A DNA stretch of 64,000 bases from Atopobiaceae bacterium (GTDB taxonomy: Bacteria > Actinomycetota > Coriobacteriia > Coriobacteriales > Atopobiaceae). The notes beneath the pieces were generated by a model. It did no database searches. It was not told where the DNA came from and saw nothing but the letters and a program-made list of their open reading frames with translations. Both the position numbers and the translations under genes were made by a program. The DNA lies in assembly GCA_017510785.1 (NCBI GenBank), contig JAFWMH010000020.1, forward strand, positions 1 to 64,000, written 5' to 3'. Below, one piece after another: positions 1-9,249 of this stretch (positions are counted from its first letter, which is position 1; the number at the start of each line of letters is the position of its first letter).

Positions 1-1
1 G

Positions 2-46
2 CGCGGCATGGGCTACGTCATAGAGGCGCCCGACGCTGCCGAGTGA
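2..46 (+). CDS. C-terminal end of a response regulator (partial)
   Basis: The window opens inside an open frame that reads RGMGYVIEAPDAAE and stops at TGA 44-46. The RG-x-GY-x-(I/L)E pattern is the usual C-terminal beta-hairpin of OmpR/PhoB-type winged-helix response regulators (typically RGVGYRL). Only 14 residues are visible, so the family call rests on this motif alone; the rest of the gene lies outside the window. Confidence 0.45.
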   Translation, partial: RGMGYVIEAPDAAE

Positions 47-389
47 CGCCTCGTCACGAGGGTGCTCTTTTGGGCCCGCGTGCCGGGCCGACTTTGCTGT
101 GCTTCGCGAGGCCCTCACTGGTAACCTATACTTTCACACTTCGCTTCACGAGGCCGCGGCCTCACAGACTCTGCCATGAAAGCCTTCCCCGCGCGTTATG
201 CGACGTGGTATTTTCACGCTTACGGATTTGAATCCCACGACAGATTTGAATCCGGATATAAAGCTGTTTCGCGCTGGAAAATGGTGCCGCACATGATTCT
301 CTGTTGTGGACAACGTTATGGTGCTTGCTGTAAACTGAACGAGCATCGTCGACGCCGTGTGTAGCGCGGCAGAAGGGAATCGATCACAC
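47..389. other. Intergenic region with a promoter-like sequence
   Basis: No convincing gene is seen in these 343 bases. They hold two copies of GATTTGAATCC about 20 bases apart near 226-256, and a promoter-like pair (see 307-336) before the large surface-protein gene. The open frames crossing this stretch have no ribosome binding site and no recognisable protein sequence. Confidence 0.5.
307..336 (+). promoter_or_regulatory. Possible sigma-70-type promoter for the surface protein
   Basis: TGGACA at 307-312 and TAAACT at 331-336 are separated by 18 bases, about 54 bases before the chosen start at 390. Both boxes deviate from consensus, so this is only a candidate. Confidence 0.3.
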
Positions 390-3143
390 ATGAACACGAA
401 TCGAAGCACTACGTGGCGGCGTCTCTTGGTGGCGTTCGTCTCGCTCGCCATGATATGGAGCTTGGCGCCCGTATCGACGCGCGCCGAGGAGACGACGGGG
501 GCGTCACTTGATGGCTCCGTGGAATCCGCTTCCGCTACGCAGCAAACCGAGCCGCAGGGCAACGAGGCAGGTGCCGAGCAAGGTGGCAAGGAATCGGAGC
601 AGTCGTCCCCAACTAGCACTTCGGGCGAGGGCGCTGGAGAGGGCAACGCCATAGAAGGCAGCGTCGAGGCGCCGAAAACCGAGGAGCCGGAAGCGGCGAC
701 CGCGCAGGTCGAGGCGCAGATGTTTAATCCGGACGACCAGGGAACGGGCGAAGAGAATGGCGACCCGACGGGCGAGGTCACGGCGGATAAGGTTTCCGTG
801 CGTGTTGTTGGGATCGATGCGGACGACAAGGAAGTCGACTGGTTCGAAAAGAAGGAAATCGAAATCGACGCAGACACGAAGACCGTGTGGGATGCCACCA
901 AGAAGGCAGTCGATGGCCAGCTCCAGTTTGATTTCTCCGAGACCGAAAACATCCTTAAGTCCTTTACCAAGGGCGACAATACGCTGAGCGTTGATAAGGA
1001 TAAGGAAAAGTCTTGGAAGCTGTACGTGGACGGCATGGCGGCGGATAAGGCTGCAACCGAGATTGACATCTCCAAGGTTAAGGAGATTGAGTGGCGGTAT
1101 GAGTCGGATGAGACAAAGACGGACGATACACACACGTCTGATACTGGCTATCATCGCCTAGGGATTCCAACGTGGAGTGGCTTCCGCAATGGTTCATACG
1201 GTAACTTTGCAATGCGGCGTCTTGGCGATGCTCCGGGTGAGTTGGTTTGGAAGTCGAACGTTGCATCCGAGACCATGAGCGAGCCCATTATCGTGGACAA
1301 GAATGTGTTCATTGCGGTGAAGAACGAACTGCTCGTCCTCAAAGATTCCGACGGCACCGTCGATAAGAGGGCTCCACTCGAGGCTGCCGTTGATGACGGC
1401 ACGCGCATTGTGTACGACATGAGGCACGGTTTGGTGTTGGTGCCCCTGCCGGGTGGTCGCGTGCAAGCGCTTTACAGTGATGACCTGTCGACGGCATGGA
1501 CGTCGGATGTTGTGCCCGAGGGAGCCGATAGTACCCGTTCGCTCGGAACCGGCTACGTTAAGGGCGATATAGCCTATTTCCAAACCACTCAAGGCGATGG
1601 CTCTAACGGTGGCTATATGCTTGCCATCAATACTAAGGATGGTTCAACGGCCTGGACGCACAAGAACAACGCAGGCTATACCGGTGCGGTTCCCGCCGAG
1701 GTTGATGGAAAGCTTGTCATTGCCGATAATTCTGGCATGGTACAGGCCTTCGACCTCGCAACCGGCGAGGTACTTTCCACCCTATCGCTCGGAGGGCCAG
1801 TGGAGTCGGGTGTAGCTACAAGTTACGGCTCGACTATATACGTGGTAACGCGCGACAACGGTACGCTTCATAAGCTTAAGGTGGAGTCAGGCAAAATCGA
1901 AAAAGTGGCCGAGGTAGAGTTCGCTTCCTATAGCACATCTACGCCTACAGTATGGGGCGGCAAGATTTTCGTAGGTGGCCGCGATGAAGATGGCAAGGGT
2001 GTTCTTGCCGTTTTGAGTGACTATGGTGAGCTTAAGCTTGAGAAGACCGTCATGTACGCGCAGGATGGAGCCGGCAATTCCGAGGTCCTTCCCGGTGAGG
2101 TTAAGGCTTCACCGCTTGTAGGTGGTGGGAGTGAGACGGTCGTTCGTGCGTATTTCACCTGCAATGAGAACCCCGGCGCGCTCTATGTGTACGTCGATGG
2201 TGACAACGAGGCTAAGGTTCTCTACACTCCTGAGGAGCAGGAAGCCAGCCCGTACTCTCCCATTCCCACTGATGATTCCTGCATCGTGTTTGGTAATCAC
2301 TCGGGTAATGTGTTCAAGGTGAAGCCCACTCCCGATCCCGAGCCCGAGCCACAACCGGAACCGGGATCCACGCCGGCTCCGGAGATTAAGTCGAGCGTGG
2401 GCGGGCAGTTCGTTTCGCGTGGAAAGGCAATTACATTTACAATTACCCAAGACGTTCCCGCGGACGCAGTATCTATGGCTCTTTGGAGCGATATTGATTC
2501 GGCGATGGAGTTCCTTTCAAGTGCGGACACCACCAATAATCATGTTGCAGATGGTGGAGTAATCTATGATGGAAATAGGGTTATAGGTACCTTTGGAAAT
2601 GCCGATACATCTGTGCTTGCGGCTCAGGCGGAGGATCAGTCGGCTGAGGAATCGGCGAGTGAAACAGATGACGCTACGGATGACGATACGGGTCTTGAAT
2701 CGCAGGCTGAGGGTGGACTGAGCATGCAGACTGAAGCAGATACGTCCGATACAAACGCAAACGACGGGTCGGATATTACATCCACGATGACCCTTACTTA
2801 TACCGCTAAAGTGAAAGAAGATGTGGATCTCTCGCCTTATATTAGGGATGATGGAAAAGCGTACATTCCCTATAGTGCTAGCGTTCGATTCAACAACGAT
2901 GAGAATCGCACGGCTTCATCCGAAACAAAGTATCTTAAAGTAGCGGTGAGTAACGACACTTCAAACAACAACAAGACCACCACCACGGCTCCAAGAACTA
3001 CTACGACAACTGCTGCTAACAGGTCCTCGACTCCCAAGACGTCCGACCAAACGATGGGCGTTACGGCAATCGTTGTTGCCGCGCTTGCTGTACTTGGCAT
3101 TGGTGTGGCACTGCGGCGTCGTGCAAGCGATACGCGGGAGTAG
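390..3143 (+). CDS. Wall-anchored surface protein: DUF4430 domain plus PQQ-like beta-propeller
   Basis: Start ATG 390 is preferred over an in-frame ATG at 357 because it follows AGAAGGGA and opens a clear signal peptide (TWRRLLVAF, then a hydrophobic stretch ending near ARAEE). After a Glu/Ser-rich linker (about residues 35-125), residues about 135-250 resemble DUF4430 (VRVVGID, SWKLYVDG, IEWRYE), and about 260-660 form PQQ-type propeller repeats (GELVWKS, GSTAWTHK, KLVIADNSGMVQAFDLATG). A PEPEPQPEPG linker leads to a beta-sandwich-like region. The C-terminus has TPKTSD, a hydrophobic segment and RRR, a variant LPxTG sorting signal. It is probably attached to the wall by sortase. DUF4430 occurs in cobalamin-binding and surface proteins; the ligand here is unknown. 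Confidence 0.75.
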   Translation: MNTNRSTTWRRLLVAFVSLAMIWSLAPVSTRAEETTGASLDGSVESASATQQTEPQGNEAGAEQGGKESEQSSPTSTSGEGAGEGNAIEGSVEAPKTEEPEAATAQVEAQMFNPDDQGTGEENGDPTGEVTADKVSVRVVGIDADDKEVDWFEKKEIEIDADTKTVWDATKKAVDGQLQFDFSETENILKSFTKGDNTLSVDKDKEKSWKLYVDGMAADKAATEIDISKVKEIEWRYESDETKTDDTHTSDTGYHRLGIPTWSGFRNGSYGNFAMRRLGDAPGELVWKSNVASETMSEPIIVDKNVFIAVKNELLVLKDSDGTVDKRAPLEAAVDDGTRIVYDMRHGLVLVPLPGGRVQALYSDDLSTAWTSDVVPEGADSTRSLGTGYVKGDIAYFQTTQGDGSNGGYMLAINTKDGSTAWTHKNNAGYTGAVPAEVDGKLVIADNSGMVQAFDLATGEVLSTLSLGGPVESGVATSYGSTIYVVTRDNGTLHKLKVESGKIEKVAEVEFASYSTSTPTVWGGKIFVGGRDEDGKGVLAVLSDYGELKLEKTVMYAQDGAGNSEVLPGEVKASPLVGGGSETVVRAYFTCNENPGALYVYVDGDNEAKVLYTPEEQEASPYSPIPTDDSCIVFGNHSGNVFKVKPTPDPEPEPQPEPGSTPAPEIKSSVGGQFVSRGKAITFTITQDVPADAVSMALWSDIDSAMEFLSSADTTNNHVADGGVIYDGNRVIGTFGNADTSVLAAQAEDQSAEESASETDDATDDDTGLESQAEGGLSMQTEADTSDTNANDGSDITSTMTLTYTAKVKEDVDLSPYIRDDGKAYIPYSASVRFNNDENRTASSETKYLKVAVSNDTSNNNKTTTTAPRTTTTTAANRSSTPKTSDQTMGVTAIVVAALAVLGIGVALRRRASDTRE

Positions 3144-3229
3144 TGCGCTGTTGACGTAAAGCGGCGCACTACCGCCTGAGACAGTGGTTACTCGAGGCAA
3201 CCAACTGCGCGTGGCAGGCAATATGCAAT

Positions 3230-3285
3230 CGCCCAAGGCAAACAAGAGGCGTGTTTCCTCGATGTTTGCCTTGGGCGTTTATTTT
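3230..3285 (+). terminator. Rho-independent terminator after the surface protein
   Basis: A 15-base stem, CGCCCAAGGCAAACA at 3230-3244 pairing with TGTTTGCCTTGGGCG at 3263-3277, is followed directly by TTTATTTT. Strong hairpin plus U-tract, 87 bases after the stop codon. Confidence 0.85.
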
Positions 3286-3406
3286 GTTGGCGTTTTTCTG
3301 TTGACCGCGATGAGTGTGTAGCTGAGATGGCGGAAAACATTCGTTTTCGTAATACTAACTACGCTGTTGGGTGATGAAGAAGCTACGTCTACTCTTATAC
3401 GGCATA

Positions 3407-3448
3407 TCCCCAAGATGCGTTACGACCTCCCCAAGATGCTTTACGGAG
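3407..3448. repeat. Tandem 21-base repeat, two copies
   Basis: TCCCCAAGATGCGTTACGACC at 3407-3427 is followed directly by a near copy at 3428-3448 (TCCCCAAGATGCTTTACGG...). It is the first of four different tandem repeats in the 3286-4077 gene-free stretch. Confidence 0.7.
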
Positions 3449-3490
3449 GTTCGATTGGACTACGGCCGAGGTAAAACTACCCGCTGCTAG

Positions 3491-3722
3491 GGATGGGTGC
3501 CAAAAGTGCCATTTCCGGTGCCGCGCCCTTGTTAAAGTGTCCCAAACGGCACCCATCCCCGACGTTGGGTGCCAAATGGGACATATTGAGCCCGAATCCG
3601 AGGGCAAAGTGGCACAAACGGCACCCATCAACAGGGATGGGTGCCAAATGGGACATTTGGTGGCCGTAAACCCAGGCAAAGTGGCACAAACGACACCCAT
3701 CATCAGGAATGGGTGCCAAGTT
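3491..3722. repeat. 72-base tandem repeat built on a GGCACCCATC palindrome
   Basis: GGCACCCATC-type arms begin at 3548, 3620 and 3692, exactly 72 bases apart. Each is followed after a short loop by (GAT)GGGTGCC, so each unit can fold into a hairpin. Between hairpins lie conserved AAATGGGACAT and AAAGTGGCACAAACG segments. A partial unit precedes from 3491. Both strands are open through it because the period is a multiple of three, but the only translations are repeats with no ribosome binding site. I treat it as a repeat element, not a gene. Confidence 0.8.
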
Positions 3723-3744
3723 GCCATCGAACTGTGTCGGTCGT

Positions 3745-3786
3745 GCGATGCCCCGGGAATGACGCGCGATGCCCCGGGAATGACGC
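3745..3786. repeat. Tandem 21-base repeat, two perfect copies
   Basis: GCGATGCCCCGGGAATGACG plus C occurs at 3745-3765 and again at 3766-3786 without a gap. It directly follows the 72-base repeat array. Confidence 0.8.
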
Positions 3787-3816
3787 GCGAAGAATGGTCG
3801 GCGATTGGCAACCCCA

Positions 3817-3860
3817 GGTCCATCGCGGGTCCATCGCGGGTCCATCGCGGGTCCATCGGC
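3817..3860. repeat. 11-base tandem repeat, four copies
   Basis: GGTCCATCGCG is repeated at 3817, 3828, 3839 and, with a changed last two bases, 3850. Such short perfect units usually vary in copy number by slippage. Confidence 0.85.
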
Positions 3861-4077
3861 AATGGTTTGTGGCTGGTTTTGTTTTGCCTTGCACGTGGTA
3901 GAGTACCGCGACGGCGTATACTATTATTTCCAATCGATGCATTGCGCATTGCCGTGGTGGCGCTTCCGTTCGGTGGTGCCATTTTGGCGATGTTATTTCG
4001 GCAGGCATTGCGATTGGGGCGGTTGCGTCGCGTGAGGCACGCGTCGTTTCCATACACGGCTTGTAAGGGAGGCGAGC

Positions 4078-6312
4078 ATGGCTACGAAGCGTGCTCCAAG
4101 GCACTATAGGATTGAGGATCGCGAGGCATTCGAGCGCGAGGAGACGGAAGAAGAGTCTCTCGACTTGCCAAAGGAAACTTCGGCGGAGGTGCAGGGTTCG
4201 CCGACTGCTCCCGAAGGCGGATTCAACGCTGCGACAAAACCTAGCGAAGCATCTGGCTATGAGGTTGGATACAAGCCCGATTCCATGCGTGGTCCAGCCG
4301 AAAAAGGGAGAAGCGCAAGTGAGCACATTGGTGCAGCCAAAGCAATGGCCACCAGAGAATCGGAAGCCGAGAAAACGCCCGAATCTGCAACTGCGTTTTG
4401 GGGAAAGCCAGGGGCTTCGGATGGGGTTTGGGAAGGGTCTGCACACACATCTGAATTTACACCTGCGCCACGATCGGAGCCGGCAGGTGTTAGCAGTCCA
4501 GCGCCCAAGTCCATGCATGTGACGAGTCGCGATTCTGTAGCAGGCTACGAGGCCGCTGCCTCGACGTACGGAGGTCATGAATCCACTCCATACCCAGTGG
4601 AAGAACGGGATGCTATTGCGTACTCCGCGCCGGACCCTGAGGACGAGCTCGATACTGGCGAGTACCCGGTACTGCAGGTTGAACAGGAGCATGGTGCTAA
4701 AGGGAGTACAACGGACGACATGGTGTCCGGTCGCGGTGAGGCGTCGTTGCGCAATGGCGGTGGCACGCCCTCATTCGGCGGGCAGGCCGATTCCCGCGCA
4801 ACGTCCGATTCCATAATGGGGGGTAGGCATAGCAGAGAGTCCGTGCCGATGGCAGACCCCGCATCGGCCAAGGATTACGCCCTCACCACGGACCCCGCAC
4901 CGGCTGATGACGCTTCGTTCGTCGCACCGCCCGCTCCCGCCGATGACGCCACGTCCGCTGCGTCGCCCGCATCGGTTGCAGGCCACGTCCCCGCGGCAGA
5001 TTTCGCATCGGCTACGGCCCCCGCCCCCGCCGAGCCGCCTGCATCGGCTGCACACCACGCCCCCGCCGCGTCGCCCGCATCGGTTGCACACCACGCCCCC
5101 GCCGCGCCGCCTGCATCGGCTGCAAACCACGCCCCCGCCGCACCGCCCGCTCCCACGGACCCCGCGCCCACCACGCCACCCGTGCCCGGCGCGAAGGACA
5201 ACCGCGAGCCAGAGTACGTGCCCTTGCCCGTCCCTGGGCGCGAGCCGCCGGAAGCGTTTGCCATCGTTTCGCAAAAGCCCAATCCGGTCGTGCGTCCGCG
5301 CGTGCCGGGCGAGCGTCGCCACGAACAGGATAGGCCTCGCCGCGCGCCCGTCGAGCATCCGCGCACGCAGCGCACGCCAACCGAGCTGGCGGTTCGTCCG
5401 CGCACTCAGCGCCAAACAAGCGCCGCCAACAAGCGCTCGGCAAATCGCGTCCTCCCCATTGCCTTGTTGGTTGCCGCAGTTGTAATCATCATAGGGCTCG
5501 TGGGCTCATGGAGTTTCGTCCAAGTGCAGCACGCGACGCAGGAAGCCAAAAACGCGAAATCTGCCGATGCCGCAGCAAACGAAACCGACGCCGCGACCAG
5601 AAGCACGCCGATGCCAAACGATATACCACCAAGCGAGACGCCGCAGCAAGTCGCTCCTGTGTCGGAATTCGAGCAAAAGGTCCAGTCGGGCGAGTATCGC
5701 TCCGTCCGTCTCATTGGCGACAGCATTACTGCCGGCTATGCTACCGACGATTACGAGGACCCCGATCTCGTGGGTACGAGCAAGATTATCTACGACGATG
5801 GCGAAGGCGGAATTCACTACGAAACGACGCCCGAAGCGAAGTGCTGGGCAAGCGACTTCCGTATGTGGGCCACGGGGCATGGCATGACGAGCTTCACGAA
5901 CGCCGGGATTAGCGGGTCGTTTATGCAGGAGCTCGCCGAAAACCCCTCCGCGTGGATTCAAGAGGGTGCCGACGTCATCGTAGTTGCGCTGGGTACTAAC
6001 GATGCAGGCTACTACGGTGCCCAGGAGTACGAGCAAGCTGCCCGCACTGCTCTCGAGGCGGTGGAGCAAAGCTGCAAGCAGGTAATCGTTATAGCGCCTG
6101 TAGACGACCTGCGTCCAGAGGAAATGGTGGTGCAGCCCGCATCCGAGTTCGGCGGAATCCTCCAAAGAATTTGCGAGGAGCGTGGTTACCTATTTGTCGA
6201 CCCGCGTGCTGCCGTTACGCCAAACCTCTTCGATCCCGACGGCCTGCACCCCAACACTCAGGGCTCGCACGCAATTTGGGAATGCATTCGCCAAACGCTT
6301 GGCCTATCGTAA
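4078..6312 (+). CDS. Membrane-anchored SGNH/GDSL-family hydrolase with long disordered N-terminus
   Basis: Start ATG 4078 follows AAGGGAGG. Residues 1 to about 450 are predicted disordered; about 265-370 are an Ala/Pro/His low-complexity run with repeated PASAA/HHAPAA units. One membrane segment lies at about 456-478 (VLPIALLVAAVVIIIGLVG), giving a type II topology with the enzyme outside. The SGNH blocks are visible: GDSITAGY near residue 547 (nucleophile Ser), NAGISGSF (block II Gly), ALGTNDAGY (block III Asn) and DGLHPN (block V Asp-His). This fits an esterase or lipase-like hydrolase, possibly de-acetylating wall polymers; the substrate is unknown. Neighbouring genes are envelope and signalling functions. 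Confidence 0.8.
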   Translation: MATKRAPRHYRIEDREAFEREETEEESLDLPKETSAEVQGSPTAPEGGFNAATKPSEASGYEVGYKPDSMRGPAEKGRSASEHIGAAKAMATRESEAEKTPESATAFWGKPGASDGVWEGSAHTSEFTPAPRSEPAGVSSPAPKSMHVTSRDSVAGYEAAASTYGGHESTPYPVEERDAIAYSAPDPEDELDTGEYPVLQVEQEHGAKGSTTDDMVSGRGEASLRNGGGTPSFGGQADSRATSDSIMGGRHSRESVPMADPASAKDYALTTDPAPADDASFVAPPAPADDATSAASPASVAGHVPAADFASATAPAPAEPPASAAHHAPAASPASVAHHAPAAPPASAANHAPAAPPAPTDPAPTTPPVPGAKDNREPEYVPLPVPGREPPEAFAIVSQKPNPVVRPRVPGERRHEQDRPRRAPVEHPRTQRTPTELAVRPRTQRQTSAANKRSANRVLPIALLVAAVVIIIGLVGSWSFVQVQHATQEAKNAKSADAAANETDAATRSTPMPNDIPPSETPQQVAPVSEFEQKVQSGEYRSVRLIGDSITAGYATDDYEDPDLVGTSKIIYDDGEGGIHYETTPEAKCWASDFRMWATGHGMTSFTNAGISGSFMQELAENPSAWIQEGADVIVVALGTNDAGYYGAQEYEQAARTALEAVEQSCKQVIVIAPVDDLRPEEMVVQPASEFGGILQRICEERGYLFVDPRAAVTPNLFDPDGLHPNTQGSHAIWECIRQTLGLS

Positions 6313-6315
6313 CGG

Positions 6316-6351
6316 TTTTGTCACCTAGTCCGCATGGGTTAGGTGACAAAA
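6316..6351. repeat. 12-base perfect inverted repeat
   Basis: TTTTGTCACCTA (6316-6327) and TAGGTGACAAAA (6340-6351) flank a 12-base loop directly after the SGNH gene stop. There is no following T-run on the plus strand, so it may be a weak terminator, a processing site or a regulator target between this gene and the phosphatase gene. Confidence 0.6.
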
Positions 6352-6397
6352 TCGTATGTAACGCAGGGGACGCAGGGGGGAGCGTTGAGGAGGACAC

Positions 6398-9124
6398 ATG
6401 ACGGCAGGCAGGAAACATGCCATCTTGAGCTGGCGCGGCGTGCTGGGAGATTTGGCGCCGCTAGGCCGTGCGGAGATAACCTTGGTCCTTGCCGCCATGT
6501 GCGTTTGCCTCACGTTTACGCAGAACGGATTGTTGCACCTATATGTGGGACTGGGCATCGAGAGCGATGCTTACGTGGTGCTGTTGCTTGTTCCCATGAT
6601 GATCGCGGCGTTTCTTTTGGGCATAAAGATGAGTGCGTTCATGGGCGCCTTTGCGGGGATAACCCTTGCTCTCCATGCGGGTTTTCAACCTCTGGGCTAT
6701 TACGAGGTCGTGGCGGCATGGCATCCGATTTCCGTCATACTTTTTGCTGTGACGGGGTATGTCTTGGGCTTGTTGATGGCGGTTGCTCTTCGCAACAATC
6801 TCCGAGGATATCGTCGACGTGTGCGTTTAGTATGCGTGTGTCTCGTAATAAGCATGGGCTTCAGTCTTACGTTCTTTGCATCCATCGTTATACAAATCTC
6901 GATGTGGGTTTTCGCGCCGACGAGCGGCGATGCCGCAGAAGCGATTTTCGCTACCGTAGAAAACCAGAACGTTATTGGCGCGGTGCTGCGCATTGGCAAT
7001 CCCATGCTGCAGATGCTGCTTGATTTTGTTCTAATGTCTGCATCTGCGCTATTTACTGATGTGATGTATCCGCGTATGTGGCTTCCGATGGATGAATGTC
7101 GGTTGCAGCGTACCTTCCGTACGAGGTTGTTCTTTGTTGTGTCTATTGGCTTCATGCTCGTTTCGGCCGTGAGCTACGCCATTGTTACCGCGCGAGAGCT
7201 TCGCGTGGAAGCCGAGAGGATGCAACAGGAAGCAGACTACATTGCATACCAAATGGAATCGCAGAGGGAACGTTCCTCAATCTTCGACGCGGCTTCCGGG
7301 CAAATGACCAACGAGCTGAGCGAAAAGGAGCGGGCGGAGCTCCTGTTCTCCTTCTCCATCGATGCCATCCTTGAGGGCTATACGCCGGACGTGGACGGCG
7401 TGGTGGTAATTGCCGACGGTTGCGAGCCGGACTCCACTGTGTTGGCCTCCGATGCATCCGATATCCCTGTGGTGGGGTCGCTCGGGGAGTCGTTCGATTC
7501 CAATGTTCTGTACGTCATCAAAAAGGCGACGCGAATCAATGCGCAGCAGGATCAACGGCCCTGGATTGAACGCGTCGTGTATAACAAGTTCAATATGGGC
7601 GAGGGTGGGTTGAGCATCCTTTCGCAAATCAGCTACCTGTTTGCCGAACGAATTGATGATTACGTGGTGCTCATTATGCGACCAACGCAAATGGTGTTTG
7701 CCGAACGTGCGGGCATCGCTTCGTGGATTGCTCTCTCGTCGCTCGTGATGCTCTCCTTGGTATTCGCGTTTGTCTCCATTTTGCTAAAAGCGGTTGTAGT
7801 TCGTCCGGTGCAAAGTGTGGACGAGCATCTCGGTGCCATCAGTGCGGGTGAGCTCGATACCGAGGTGGACGTGCACGGCAGCAGCGAGATGCGTAGCCTC
7901 TCCAACAGCATTAATACTACGGTGGGAACGCTCAAAGGGTGGATTGCCGAGGCGAAGCGTGCGGGCGAGCAGGAAATGGCAACGGCCAAGGCCATTCAGG
8001 AGTCGGCACTTCCCTCCACATTCCCTCCGTTTCCCGAAATCCATGCGTTCGATATTTATGCTAGCATGAACGCCGCACGAGACGTGGGCGGTGACTTTTA
8101 CGACTTCTTCCTCATCAACGACACTACCCTTGGCTTCCTTATTGCCGACGTAAGTGGCAAGGGCATACCGGGTGCGTTGTTCATGATGAAGGCTAAAGCC
8201 GAGCTCGACAACTACATGCAAACAGGCATGGACCTCGTTGAGGCGATAAAAACCGTAAACTATCGCCTGTGCGATGGCAATGAGGCCGGCATGTTCGTGA
8301 CGGTGTGGGCCGCTACCTTGGACTTCGAAACCGGGCTGCTCACGTATGTGAATGCGGGACACAACCCGCCACTTTTGCGCCATAACGGTTCGTGGACGTG
8401 GCTCTCCAAGAAGGGCGGGCTTTTCCTTGGCACCTTCGAAATGGCCAAGTTTCGCAGCTTCGAGCTTACGATGACCGCCGGTGACGAGCTGCTGTTGTAC
8501 ACGGATGGTGTGAACGAGGCGTTTAACGTGGACGAGGAGGAGTACGGAAACGACCGTCTCGAGGCGTTCGTTGCGCAACACACAATAGAGAGTCCCCGCG
8601 AGCTCATCGATGGCCTGAGCGAGAGCGTGGCCAGTTGGGCCGAGGGCGCCGAGCAATCCGACGACATCACGATGCTTGCGCTGGAGTTCGGCAAGATGCC
8701 CGAAGTGAAGGGGAAGCTCGTGGTGCCCGCACTGGTCGAGAATCTCGAGCGAGTTGTGGATTTTGTTGACGCCGTGCTGCAGGACCGCCTTTGTCCGCTG
8801 GGCATACAGAGCAGGATTAACGTGGCGGTGGAGGAGTTCTTCGTCAATGTGTGCACGTACGCGTATGCCGATTCCGACGAGGTGGGGGACTGCACGGTGG
8901 AGTACGTTTACACCACCAACCCCAACAGGATTACGGTGTGCATGAGCGATGCCGGCGTGCCGTTCGACCCGCTCGCGCTCGTGCACGACACCGATCGCTC
9001 GATGGCGTTCGATGCCGTGCAGCATGGCGGGCTGGGCATAATGCTCGCCGCGCGCAGCGTGGAGGACTTGGTGTACGTACGCGACGGCGACCGAAACGAG
9101 CTGGCGTTTTCCCTGTCCTGGTAG
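6398..9124 (+). CDS. Membrane SpoIIE/RsbU-type PP2C phosphatase fused to an anti-sigma-like ATPase domain
   Basis: Start ATG 6398 follows GAGGAGG. Residues about 25-270 contain several membrane segments; an extracellular region about 270-430 is followed by a membrane helix near 443-465 and a HAMP domain (VVVRPVQSVDEHLG onward, about 465-520). The PP2C/SpoIIE domain (about 540-765) has RDVGGDFYDFF, IADVSGKGIPGALFM, VNAGHNPPLL, LYTDGVNEA and QSDDITMLAL, giving the metal-binding Asp residues. Residues about 770-905 match an RsbW-like HATPase (NVAVEEFFVNVCTYAY, GGLGIMLAARSV). This is expected to sense an envelope signal and control a partner-switching circuit, but no anti-anti-sigma or sigma gene is adjacent. 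Confidence 0.85.
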   Translation: MTAGRKHAILSWRGVLGDLAPLGRAEITLVLAAMCVCLTFTQNGLLHLYVGLGIESDAYVVLLLVPMMIAAFLLGIKMSAFMGAFAGITLALHAGFQPLGYYEVVAAWHPISVILFAVTGYVLGLLMAVALRNNLRGYRRRVRLVCVCLVISMGFSLTFFASIVIQISMWVFAPTSGDAAEAIFATVENQNVIGAVLRIGNPMLQMLLDFVLMSASALFTDVMYPRMWLPMDECRLQRTFRTRLFFVVSIGFMLVSAVSYAIVTARELRVEAERMQQEADYIAYQMESQRERSSIFDAASGQMTNELSEKERAELLFSFSIDAILEGYTPDVDGVVVIADGCEPDSTVLASDASDIPVVGSLGESFDSNVLYVIKKATRINAQQDQRPWIERVVYNKFNMGEGGLSILSQISYLFAERIDDYVVLIMRPTQMVFAERAGIASWIALSSLVMLSLVFAFVSILLKAVVVRPVQSVDEHLGAISAGELDTEVDVHGSSEMRSLSNSINTTVGTLKGWIAEAKRAGEQEMATAKAIQESALPSTFPPFPEIHAFDIYASMNAARDVGGDFYDFFLINDTTLGFLIADVSGKGIPGALFMMKAKAELDNYMQTGMDLVEAIKTVNYRLCDGNEAGMFVTVWAATLDFETGLLTYVNAGHNPPLLRHNGSWTWLSKKGGLFLGTFEMAKFRSFELTMTAGDELLLYTDGVNEAFNVDEEEYGNDRLEAFVAQHTIESPRELIDGLSESVASWAEGAEQSDDITMLALEFGKMPEVKGKLVVPALVENLERVVDFVDAVLQDRLCPLGIQSRINVAVEEFFVNVCTYAYADSDEVGDCTVEYVYTTNPNRITVCMSDAGVPFDPLALVHDTDRSMAFDAVQHGGLGIMLAARSVEDLVYVRDGDRNELAFSLSW

Positions 9125-9187
9125 GGCGTGCGAGACGGGCTCGCTGGAAAGCTTCTTTACGCACAAAAATCACAACAACCCCTTTTC

Positions 9188-9216
9188 TTGAGAAGCGTTT
9201 TCGGCTAGCATATGCG
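9188..9216 (+). promoter_or_regulatory. Candidate promoter for yebC
   Basis: TTGAGA at 9188-9193 and TATGCG at 9211-9216 with a 17-base spacer lie about 34 bases upstream of the yebC start; AGGAGA precedes the start codon. The -35 and spacing are good, the -10 is weak. Confidence 0.45.
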
Positions 9217-9249
9217 TGTTTGTGAGTCAATATAAGTGAGGAGACGTGC

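Noticed and set aside
3491..3722. CRISPR array at the 72-base repeat
   Set aside because: The units are directly adjacent with conserved spacers and internal palindromes; no unique spacers and no cas genes.
3395..4057. Long minus-strand open frames through the repeat array (220 and 122 codons)
   Set aside because: They exist because the 72-base unit is a multiple of three and has no stops; there is no ribosome binding site and the translations are only repeat-derived.
7784..9166. 460-codon minus-strand open frame opposite the SpoIIE phosphatase gene
   Set aside because: It is a shadow of a well-supported gene on the plus strand; the translation has no family features.
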